Shown here: positions 51,720 to 59,559 of the stretch, piece after piece
Layout of the letters: every line of letters begins with the position of its first letter
Numbering within the stretch: position 1 is the stretch's first letter
Assembly (NCBI GenBank): GCA_029624815.1
Contig: JARSSH010000057.1
Location: forward strand, 1-64,000
From: Candidatus Competibacter sp.
GTDB taxonomy: Bacteria; Pseudomonadota; Gammaproteobacteria; Competibacterales; Competibacteraceae
Direction of reading: 5' to 3'
Length of the DNA stretch: 64,000 nt
Notes under the pieces: model-generated
What the model was told of the DNA's origin: nothing
The model's input: only the letters and a program-made list of their open reading frames with translations
Databases searched by the model: none
Translations under genes and position numbers: made by a program

Positions 51720-52850
51720 TTAGGCCATCGGTTTTAATCTGGCGGCGTCGGCATGGAGCGCCGGCTTGGGCGTATCCCGGCAACCGTGGTCAAACCAGCG
51801 TGCCCGCAAGCGATGCGAAATTTGCAATAGAGGATATTCGATGAGTCGATATCCTACCCAGCCGTAACTCACGACAGCCGTCAGCATGGCAAGGCAGGCG
51901 AGCGCGTTATCGAGTAAGCCGTTCGGTGATGGTGTTGCCGTCAGCCATAAGCGACCGATTGCGGAAAGAACAAGAACATGAGACAGATAAACGGTATAGG
52001 AAATATCGCCGAGGAATTGCAGAGGTTTCGGAAGACTAAATCCATTCGATTTTTCAAGCGCCGCAACGGAATACACGAGAAATCCGTATAGGGTTCCAAC
52101 AACGCACGCCCGTACAAGGCCCTCTTTTGCGAGGATGTCGAAGGCATGAATTATTGGAAACCCAAATGATGGAACGAGAACGATGATTAAGATTGCGTTG
52201 CGTGTGGACGGATTTGCTGTGTGTTCTTGGTAAAAAAAGAGGGCAACCAGTGCGCCTATAATAAACTCAAGCGAATAGGCGTGCAGGGCGATTAGTGCGA
52301 TACCGGAAAAGTCGGTCACTGTAACCAGCAGATTGACGACGACAACGATTGTACCCCATATCAGCAGCGATGGCGGCAGAAAGCATTCGCGAAAGTTTAG
52401 AAAGATGGAAAATACAAGATAGAACCATAACTCGTGGATGAGTGACCACGCAACCATGACCAGCGGTAATCGATGGCTGGGTAATAAAAGAAATGAGGAG
52501 ATAAGTTGAGCTTGATGTTCTTGCGAGGAGTTGACCCAATCGGGTTTGATTAAAAATACGGTCAGCGTCAGGAAGAAGTAAAACCAATATGTCGGATATA
52601 TGCGGGTTAATCGCCCCCAAAGAAATCGTATTACCTCTCTAGGGAGCATGAAGCGGCTTTTTGTGACGGTCACCATGATGAAGCCGCTGATCACGAAAAA
52701 CAGATCGACGCCGGATTGTCCTAGAGATAGAAATTCGGGGAGTAGGAGATCTCCGCCGGAGTATTTTTTCTCGATGGATAAGACGTGAAACGCTATGACA
52801 CCGAGAAGCGCGACTCCTCTGAGTGCTTGAATGGATGGAAATTTTTTCAT
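51720..52850 (-). CDS. acyltransferase family 3 (OafA/YrhL-like), AT-richer than its surroundings
   Basis: A protein of 376 residues with about ten membrane segments and the acyltransferase 3 opening FPSIQALRGVALLGVIAFHV (near residues 4-24) with GVDLFFVISGFIM. Such enzymes O-acetylate O-antigen, capsule or other glycans. Most of the gene (about 51830-52850) is visibly AT-richer than every neighbour, a sign of transfer, while the last 25-30 codons return to the local GC level. It lies on the opposite strand between the phospholipid operon and trpGDC. Confidence 0.85.
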   Translation of the reverse strand: MKKFPSIQALRGVALLGVIAFHVLSIEKKYSGGDLLLPEFLSLGQSGVDLFFVISGFIMVTVTKSRFMLPREVIRFLWGRLTRIYPTYWFYFFLTLTVFLIKPDWVNSSQEHQAQLISSFLLLPSHRLPLVMVAWSLIHELWFYLVFSIFLNFRECFLPPSLLIWGTIVVVVNLLVTVTDFSGIALIALHAYSLEFIIGALVALFFYQEHTANPSTRNAILIIVLVPSFGFPIIHAFDILAKEGLVRACVVGTLYGFLVYSVAALEKSNGFSLPKPLQFLGDISYTVYLSHVLVLSAIGRLWLTATPSPNGLLDNALACLAMLTAVVSYGWVGYRLIEYPLLQISHRLRARWFDHGCRDTPKPALHADAARLKPMA

Positions 52851-53226
52851 GGGAAAGGAAGATTATGGCTTTCCGATGCGGATATCTGTTTATTGATAAA
52901 ATCGGAGAAATGGATTTTTAGCTTATCGGAATGTTTTATTGCATGGCCATCGGCGGCATCGATTCGCTGTTTCGCCGACTGTTACGCCATTATCGCTTGA
53001 TTCGGAAAAATTACCAGCCTGAACAGAAGACAAACCCACCGGATGGAATTCACGGCCAACGTGGGCGGTTCCGTTTCCCGTCCTCCTCGATCCATGCGAA
53101 TTTCAACGAACCGCATCGAACCAGTACAATCCAACCAGCACACCAACGAACAAGACGGCTCCCACGCGGGTATCCAGGATGTTCGTTGGACGCACTCCCT
53201 AGCCGCGCCGAGAGGTTTACCCCGTC
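52851..53226. other. intergenic region between the acyltransferase and trpG, no gene seen
   Basis: The first 170 bp are AT-rich and continue the foreign-looking composition of the acyltransferase gene; the rest is of local composition and carries the trpG ribosome-binding region. No convincing trp leader peptide or attenuator and no inverted repeats at the edges of the AT-rich block were seen. Confidence 0.5.
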
Positions 53227-53808
53227 ATGCTGCTCATGATCGATAATTACGACTCCTTCACCTACAACCTGGTGCAATACTTCGGCGAGCTGGGCGAAGA
53301 GGTGTGGGTCTACCGCAACGACCAGATCGACCCCGACCGAATCGCCGAATTCGCCCCGGAGCGCATCGTGCTCTCGCCCGGACCCTGCACCCCCAACGAA
53401 GCGGGCGTCTCGCTGGCCGCCATCGAACGCTTCGCCGGCCAGATCCCGATTCTCGGCGTCTGTCTGGGCCATCAGAGCATCGGCCAAGCCTTCGGCGGAC
53501 ACATCGTCCGCGCCGGGCACGTCATGCACGGCAAGACCTCCGAGGTCCACCACCGGGGGCAGGGCGTATTCGCCGGCCTGCCCAGCCCGTTCACCGTGGT
53601 GCGCTATCATTCCCTGGTGATCGAAAAAACCAGCGTGCCGGATTGCCTGGACATCACCGCCTGGACCCAAACCCCGGACGGCGATCTCGACGAAATCATG
53701 GGCGTGCGCCACAAAACCCTGCCGGTCGAAGGCGTGCAGTTCCATCCCGAATCGATCCTGACCGAACACGGCCACGCTCTGCTGCGCAATTTTCTGACCC
53801 GGCACTAA
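53227..53808 (+). CDS. trpG: anthranilate synthase, glutamine amidotransferase subunit
   Basis: A protein of 193 residues. The class I amidotransferase triad is Cys in [16 protein letters not shown] near residue 79, with His and Glu in [14 protein letters not shown] near 170. It releases ammonia for anthranilate synthesis; the same protein often also serves PabB in folate synthesis. trpE is not in the window and upstream lies a foreign-looking gene. Followed by trpD after 21 bp. Confidence 0.95.
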   Translation: MLLMIDNYDSFTYNLVQYFGELGEEVWVYRNDQIDPDRIAEFAPERIVLSPGPCTPNEAGVSLAAIERFAGQIPILGVCLGHQSIGQAFGGHIVRAGHVMHGKTSEVHHRGQGVFAGLPSPFTVVRYHSLVIEKTSVPDCLDITAWTQTPDGDLDEIMGVRHKTLPVEGVQFHPESILTEHGHALLRNFLTRH

Positions 53809-53829
53809 ACCGCCCCGGAGAACCCGCTC

Positions 53830-54864
53830 ATGTCCATCACTCCCCAGGAAGCCCTGCAACGCGCCATCGAACACCGCGAGATTTTCTTCGACGAGATGCT
53901 CTCGCTGATGCGCCAGATCATGGCCGGCGAGATTTCCCCGGTCATGACCGCCGCCATCCTGATCGGTCTGCGAATCAAGAAGGAAACCATCGGCGAAATC
54001 ACCGCCGCCGCCACGGTGATGCGCGAACTCTCCACCAAGGTCCACGTTCCGCCGCCGCACCAGCATTTCGTCGATATCGTCGGTACCGGCGGCGACGGCG
54101 CGCACACCTTCAATATCTCCACCGCCACCATGTTCGTCGCCGCCGCCGCCGGCGCGCGGGTCGCCAAGCACGGCAACCGCGGCGTCTCGTCCAAATCGGG
54201 CAGCGCCGACGTGCTGGAGGCGCTGGGCGCCCGCATCGACCTGAAGGCCGAACAGGTGGCCGACTGCATCGCCGCCACCGGCATCGGCTTCATGTTTGCC
54301 CCCAACCACCACTCGGCCATGAAGAACGTCGCGCCGGTCCGTCGCGAAATGGGCGTGCGCACCATTTTCAACATCCTCGGCCCGCTGACCAATCCCGCCG
54401 ACGCGCCCAACCAATTGATGGGCGTCTTCCATCCCGATCTGGTCGGTATTCAGGTGCGGGTGATGCAGCAGCTCGGCGCGCACCATGTGCTCGTGGTTTG
54501 GGGCAAGGACGGCATGGACGAGATTTCGCTGGGCGCGCCCACCCAGGTCGGCGAACTGCGGAACGGCGAAATCGTGGAATACGAGATTCACCCCGAGGAT
54601 TTCGGGCTGGCCATGGTCTCCAACCGGGGGCTCAGGGTCGAAAGCGCCGAACAGTCCAAGGCCATGCTGCTGAACGCGCTGGACAACGAACCGGGCGTCC
54701 CGCGCGACATCGTCGCCTTCAACGCCGGCGCGGCGCTGTACGCGGCCAATGTCGCGCCCTCCATCGCCGACGGCATCGAACTGGCCCGGGAAACCCTGGC
54801 CAGCGGCGCGGCGCGGGTCAAGCTGGACGAATTCGTGCGCCGCACCCAAGAATTGGCGTCATGA
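53830..54864 (+). CDS. trpD: anthranilate phosphoribosyltransferase
   Basis: A protein of 344 residues that adds phosphoribose from PRPP to anthranilate. The PRPP-binding block [19 protein letters not shown] lies near residues 79-97, [21 protein letters not shown] near 108, and [10 protein letters not shown] near 178. The N-terminal helices are normal. Its stop overlaps trpC as ATGA. A very long alternative frame covering this gene is a shadow. Confidence 0.96.
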   Translation: MSITPQEALQRAIEHREIFFDEMLSLMRQIMAGEISPVMTAAILIGLRIKKETIGEITAAATVMRELSTKVHVPPPHQHFVDIVGTGGDGAHTFNISTATMFVAAAAGARVAKHGNRGVSSKSGSADVLEALGARIDLKAEQVADCIAATGIGFMFAPNHHSAMKNVAPVRREMGVRTIFNILGPLTNPADAPNQLMGVFHPDLVGIQVRVMQQLGAHHVLVVWGKDGMDEISLGAPTQVGELRNGEIVEYEIHPEDFGLAMVSNRGLRVESAEQSKAMLLNALDNEPGVPRDIVAFNAGAALYAANVAPSIADGIELARETLASGAARVKLDEFVRRTQELAS

Positions 54865-55664
54865 GCGGCACGCCCGACATCCTGCAAAAGATCTTGGCCC
54901 GCAAGGTCGAGGAAATCGCCGAGCGCCGGGAGCGGCTGAATTGGCGCGAACTGAGCCGTCGAGTCGAGTCGCTCCCGACGCCTCGCCCGTTTCGGGACCG
55001 CCTGGAGCAGGCCATCGTCAAGGGTCGCGCCGCCGTCATCGCCGAAATCAAGCGCGCCTCGCCCAGCAAGGGCCTGCTGCGCGATCCCTTCGAACCGGCC
55101 GCCATCGCGCGGAGTTACGCCGCCGCTGGCGCGGCCTGTCTGTCGGTGCTGACCGACCGCGATTTCTTTCAGGGCCACGAGGATTACTTGAAGGAGGCAC
55201 GGGCCGCCTGCGAGCTGCCGGCGCTGCGCAAGGACTTCATCATCGACCCCTATCAGGTGCTGGAGGCGCGGCTGATCGGGGCCGACTGCATCCTGCTGAT
55301 CGTGGCCGCGCTGGACGATGCCGCGCTGGGTCAACTGGCGCGACTGGCGGCGGAACTCAGTCTGGACGTGCTGGTGGAAGTCCACGACGCCGGGGAACTG
55401 GAGCGAGCGCTGGCCACCGGCGCGGCGCTGATCGGCATCAACAACCGCAACCTGCGCACGTTTGAAACCCGGCTGGACACCACGCTCGATCTGCTGTCCC
55501 AAATACCCAGGGACCGCACCGTGGTCACCGAAAGCGGCATTCACACCCCGGCGGACGTGGCGCTCATGCGCGAAAACGGGGTACAGGCCTTTCTGGTGGG
55601 CGAAGCGTTCATGCGAGCGCCCGACCCCGGCGCGAAACTGGCGGAGTTATTCGGGGGGGCGTAA
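54861..55664 (+). CDS. trpC: indole-3-glycerol phosphate synthase
   Basis: A protein of 267 residues, a TIM barrel closing the indole ring. Catalytic residues are in [16 protein letters not shown] (Glu and Lys near 55-60), [26 protein letters not shown] near 115 and [12 protein letters not shown] near 180, with [11 protein letters not shown] near 215. The start overlaps the trpD stop. Unlike E. coli it is not fused to TrpF. Two bases after its stop lies repeat copy 3. Confidence 0.96.
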   Translation: MSGTPDILQKILARKVEEIAERRERLNWRELSRRVESLPTPRPFRDRLEQAIVKGRAAVIAEIKRASPSKGLLRDPFEPAAIARSYAAAGAACLSVLTDRDFFQGHEDYLKEARAACELPALRKDFIIDPYQVLEARLIGADCILLIVAALDDAALGQLARLAAELSLDVLVEVHDAGELERALATGAALIGINNRNLRTFETRLDTTLDLLSQIPRDRTVVTESGIHTPADVALMRENGVQAFLVGEAFMRAPDPGAKLAELFGGA

Positions 55665-55666
55665 GG

Positions 55667-55809
55667 ATAGCCATCCCCTTCGGGTTATGGATGCCCGGAT
55701 GATTCAAGCCTCCCTCACCACCAACCCCTCTCCCACGGGGAAAGGGGAGCGCGTCAGCGCGGGGTGAGGGCGCGGTGAGCGGCAACCACAATGGATCCAG
55801 GATCGCCAT
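55667..55809 (+). repeat. MITE-like palindromic element, copy 3 (about 143 bp)
   Basis: It begins ATAGCCATCCCC and ends GATCGCCAT, with the same interior as copies 1 and 2 but more diverged (CCTCACCACC, CTCCCACGGGG, GCGCGTCAGCGC, GGGTGAGGG). It starts 3 bp after the trpC stop and ends 8 bp before the stop of the convergent cyclase gene, so it may act as the shared terminator of both. Confidence 0.7.
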
Positions 55810-55816
55810 GGCGCCC

Positions 55817-58800
55817 TTACAGTTCCACCTCCACCCGGTTGCGCCCCGCATTCTTGGCGCGGTACAGGGCGTGGTCGGCTCGGCTCAAGATCGAGTCGGT
55901 CCGGGTGTCGGCCGGCGCGAACAGCGTGATGCCGATACTGACGGTGAAGCCGATCTTGCCGGTCTCGGCCGCGGCCGGCGATTCCGCCACCTGCTTGCGC
56001 AGTCGCTCGGCCAGTTGCCGCGCGCCCTCTTCATCGGTGCCGGGCAGCAGCGCGCCGAACTCCTCGCCGCCCAAGCGACCGATGCGATCGATCTTGCGCA
56101 GCGCCTGCCGCGCGAGCGCGGCGAAATGCCGCAGCACGGCGTCGCCCGCCGCGTGACCGTGCTGGTCGTTCACCTGCTTGAAATGATCCAGATCCACCAT
56201 CAACAGCGCCACGGGCTTGGCGTAACGCTTGAACCGCTCCAACTCCAAGCCAAACTGCTCCAGGAACTGGCGGCGGTTGGCCAAACCGGTGAGCGGATCG
56301 GTGGTGGCCAAATGGCGCAACTTGCGCTCCTGCGCCGTGCGCTCGGTGATGTCGTGAATGATCGAAAACAGGATCGGCCGCGACCGCAGCAGGATCGGGG
56401 ACGAATGGACCTCCACCACTCGAATGGCGCCGTTGGCCAAGCGGTGCTGGAAAACCAGGCAGTTACGCCGGATTTGCAGCGCCCGTTGCCGCTGTAGCGC
56501 CACCTCCCCAGGCGGGAGGGTGTTGATGTCCTGAATCGCCATCGCGCGAAGCCGCCAGACCGAATAGCCGTAATAACGCGCGGCGGCCTGGTTGGCATCG
56601 AGAATTTGCCCGGACGCCGGGTCGATCAGCAGCATGACCGCGTCGTGCCTTTCGAACATTTGATGGAAGCACTCCTCGCTGTCCCGCAATTCGGCCGTGC
56701 GCTCCCGCACCTCGCGCTCCAACACCGCCTGACGGTTGCGCAACACGCCGACAAAGGCCGTGAACACCCCGACCAGCAGCAACCCCGCCAAGCCGACCAG
56801 CCCACCGGCGCGCGGCGGATGCGCGGCGTGGAAGGCCGGCGTGGCCTGAATCAGGAGCGCATAGGTGTGACCGAAGCGAAACAGGGGATAGAGGGCTTGG
56901 AAAGCGCGGGCATCGAGCCCCACGGCGCCGACGGCGGCTTCGCCGCCGAACTCGGGCGGGTATGCCGCCAGTGCTTCTGGCCCGTCGCCGGAGGTCAGGT
57001 CCAGCAACCGGATCGCGATCTCGTCCGCCACGTTGGCCTCGGCCGGCGCGGCCTCGCTGAGCATGGACTGCAAGCGCAAAACGCCCACGGCGAAACCGCG
57101 CGGCCAGCCGGTCGGCCGGTCGGCGTTCAAGTTCCCCTGACGGGTCTCGCCCGGCGCGAACGACGGTTGCGCCACCAGCACCCGATACGGCCGGCCGCCC
57201 TTTTGGGCCAGGCCGAGCGGGGCGGTGGCGGTGATCAGGCCGTCGCGGGCCGCCGCCGTCAGGGCGGCGGCTTGCGACGGTTCGGAACCCAGATCGAACC
57301 CCAGGACCGCCTGGTTGCCGACCAGCGGTTCCGCGAAATAGACCGGGTAATAATCCGCGCGGTCCCCGGCGGGAATCTGCCCACCGACGGCATCGTGTTG
57401 CCAGATGGTGAAGTCGCCCAAGCCATCGCGACGCGCCTCGGTTTGCACCGCCTCCCTATCCGCCGCCGGTACCCACGGAACCCATTGGTAGGATTGGATC
57501 GCGCTGGATTGCAGCATGGGCGCGACGAACGTGCGGAACTCCTCGCGATCCACCCGCTGACTGGCTTGGAAAAACCGGACCAGCGCTTCCAGGTTGGCGC
57601 GGATGTCCTGGAAACCGTCGCGAATATTGGCGACGCGCGTGTCGGCCAGACGGCGAAAGATAATCCGATGCTCGCGGCCTTCGGCCTCGACGCTGAGCGC
57701 CGTGAGCGCCGCCGCCAGCAGCAATCCCCAAGCGCCGACCAGCGCGGTTTCCAGATGGCGCCAGCGCGCGCGCCGCGTGTCCGGCAAGCGGTTGCGCCAT
57801 TCGATCGCGTTGATCCCCGCCAGAAACGCCAGCAGCAAAACCAGGTTGCCGGCGATGACCGGCAGACGGCCGGCGGCGATGCGGGCGTTCCATGTCTCGG
57901 CCAGGACATCCAGCCCGACCAGCATTAACACTTCGCCGGAGCGGGGATCGAGCACCGGCGCCAGCGCCGAAACGAAGTTGCCGTAGGAATCGGCCGCCGG
58001 TCCGACCACAACCGGGCGGCCGGTTCGGAATACTTCGAAACCGACGGAATGGGGAGCGTCGTAAACCGTGCCCGGCGGCGAGGCCATTGGGTCGTCCTCG
58101 GCGTAACTTTCCGGCCCGAACACCAGGGAGCCCCGGCGCAAGCCCATGCTGTAGATGCCGCGCACCGGGTAAATTTGCCGGTAGGCGATCATTTGCTGGC
58201 GGATGCGTTCGAAGATCGGCGCGCTCCGGTCGGCCGCCGTAAAGGTGAGCGCCTTGGCGTACTCAGGCTGGATGGTCTTGGCGATTTCCACCGCCTGCTC
58301 CAGCAAGCGCCGGCGGTTTTCGGCGTCGAGACCCTCGCCCTGCCAGGCAACGACGATGCCGCCCAAGCCGCCCAGCAGCACGAATCCGGCCGGATGCCAC
58401 CAGCGCCGCACCGATCCGTCGTCGGACCGCGGCTCGGATTCCCGACCCAATCGGTGGAGCCACACGCCGGTCATGGCGCCCAAGGCGCAAGCCATGCGCA
58501 ACGCCTGGACGGGGAAGCCGGCGACGGCCAGGAAGCGGTCCTGATTGAGCCAGGAGGCCGGGAAAAATGGAGCTTCGGGCGGCGCCAGGCCGACGGTGAC
58601 CCCATAAACCAGCAACGAACCGGCCGCCAGCCGCAATCCAAGGCGCTGTCCTTCCAACTCCAGCCGGGAAGCCCGCCACAACGCCACGGCGGCCAGCACG
58701 CCGCCCGGCAGACCGAATGCGTAACGGCAGGCGGCGTTGAAGCCGTTGGCGTCGCTGCTCAGCGCGCCCAGCGCGGCCACCAGCGCCAGCGCCAGCCACC

Positions 58801-59101
58801 CGCGCCAACCGAACACGCCGCCCTCGGCCGAACCGCCGCGCCGGCCGAATTCGACCAGCGGCAGGTACGACGCCGCCAGCACCGCCACCCGCGCACTCCG
58901 AAACGCCGGCCAATCCGCCCAGCTCAGCGCCGCCAGCAAATCCAGCCATTCGTTCAGGCCGTGCAGAAACCCGAATGCCGCCAACCACCGCCACGGCAAG
59001 GTATTTCGGTTGCCGGGCATGGCGGCCATGCTCCCCAGCAGCACGAACGACAAGCCGTAGAGGAAGAAGACGTAATCCAGGTTGGCGGAAAAAATAGTCA
59101 T
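55817..59101 (-). CDS. membrane diguanylate cyclase with CHASE and PAS domains
   Basis: A protein of 1094 residues. An N-terminal membrane block (about 1-255) is followed by a periplasmic sensor-like region (to about 430), a CHASE domain (about 490-690, RRLADTRVANIRDGFQDI), further membrane segments, a PAS domain (about 800-920) and a GGDEF domain. The active motif is GGEEF, and RKID five residues before it is the product-binding I-site, so it should make cyclic di-GMP with feedback control. ATG 59101 is preceded by GGGAAGAA. Confidence 0.9.
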   Translation of the reverse strand: MTIFSANLDYVFFLYGLSFVLLGSMAAMPGNRNTLPWRWLAAFGFLHGLNEWLDLLAALSWADWPAFRSARVAVLAASYLPLVEFGRRGGSAEGGVFGWRGWLALALVAALGALSSDANGFNAACRYAFGLPGGVLAAVALWRASRLELEGQRLGLRLAAGSLLVYGVTVGLAPPEAPFFPASWLNQDRFLAVAGFPVQALRMACALGAMTGVWLHRLGRESEPRSDDGSVRRWWHPAGFVLLGGLGGIVVAWQGEGLDAENRRRLLEQAVEIAKTIQPEYAKALTFTAADRSAPIFERIRQQMIAYRQIYPVRGIYSMGLRRGSLVFGPESYAEDDPMASPPGTVYDAPHSVGFEVFRTGRPVVVGPAADSYGNFVSALAPVLDPRSGEVLMLVGLDVLAETWNARIAAGRLPVIAGNLVLLLAFLAGINAIEWRNRLPDTRRARWRHLETALVGAWGLLLAAALTALSVEAEGREHRIIFRRLADTRVANIRDGFQDIRANLEALVRFFQASQRVDREEFRTFVAPMLQSSAIQSYQWVPWVPAADREAVQTEARRDGLGDFTIWQHDAVGGQIPAGDRADYYPVYFAEPLVGNQAVLGFDLGSEPSQAAALTAAARDGLITATAPLGLAQKGGRPYRVLVAQPSFAPGETRQGNLNADRPTGWPRGFAVGVLRLQSMLSEAAPAEANVADEIAIRLLDLTSGDGPEALAAYPPEFGGEAAVGAVGLDARAFQALYPLFRFGHTYALLIQATPAFHAAHPPRAGGLVGLAGLLLVGVFTAFVGVLRNRQAVLEREVRERTAELRDSEECFHQMFERHDAVMLLIDPASGQILDANQAAARYYGYSVWRLRAMAIQDINTLPPGEVALQRQRALQIRRNCLVFQHRLANGAIRVVEVHSSPILLRSRPILFSIIHDITERTAQERKLRHLATTDPLTGLANRRQFLEQFGLELERFKRYAKPVALLMVDLDHFKQVNDQHGHAAGDAVLRHFAALARQALRKIDRIGRLGGEEFGALLPGTDEEGARQLAERLRKQVAESPAAAETGKIGFTVSIGITLFAPADTRTDSILSRADHALYRAKNAGRNRVEVEL

Positions 59102-59411
59102 CGGTTCTTCCCGAGATCCTCTGCCCGGAATTTTTCTGCTTTGCCATGACACCCGCACGGATGGAATCGGCCAGCCGCGCGACTCCGGTCAAGGACGACT
59201 GGATGAGCGGCTTGCCAGCCCGCAACCGAGCCCCGCAATCTCTCCCGCGATGGAGGAGGATCGGAGCGCAAGATCGACTCGACTGCGCTATTCGAATGCG
59301 GAATGAAAAAAACATCGACCCATTCTGAGTGTATCACTATGCCGCAGTGCAGCAAAACATATCCCGCGGTCGCGGGTCCGGTTGCCGGGCGATCCGGCGC
59401 GGCGGGTCTTA
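59102..59411. other. gap upstream of the cyclase gene, no gene seen
   Basis: The 310 bp between the cyclase start and element B hold no convincing gene on either strand. It is presumably the regulatory region of the cyclase gene, though no consensus promoter stands out. Confidence 0.4.
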
Positions 59412-59559
59412 TACCAATTCCCGGTAAGTTTTATATTTCCCGCGTAGGGCGGGTTAGCGCAGCGTAACCCGCCGAAGTCACAATCAAATCGGCGGGTTAC
59501 GGGCCGACGCCCTAACCCGCCCTACCCCTCTGAATCATAAAATCCATTGAGAAACGGTA
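59412..59559 (-). repeat. 148-bp palindromic MITE-like element, copy B, inserted at a stop codon
   Basis: Reverse complement of element A at 47834-47981, with 147 of 148 bases identical. TTA flanks it on both sides (59409-59411 and 59560-59562). The right-hand TTA is, on the minus strand, the TAA stop codon of the histidine kinase gene at 59560, so the target duplication contains that stop. Confidence 0.85.

Noticed and set aside
52851-53226. trp attenuator or leader peptide before trpG
   Set aside because: No short frame with tandem Trp codons and no alternative hairpins were seen.
53304-55664. A 786-codon open frame across trpG, trpD and trpC
   Set aside because: Only its last 267 codons match a family (trpC). 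The rest is an arginine/proline-rich shadow of trpG and trpD in another frame, typical of GC-rich DNA.
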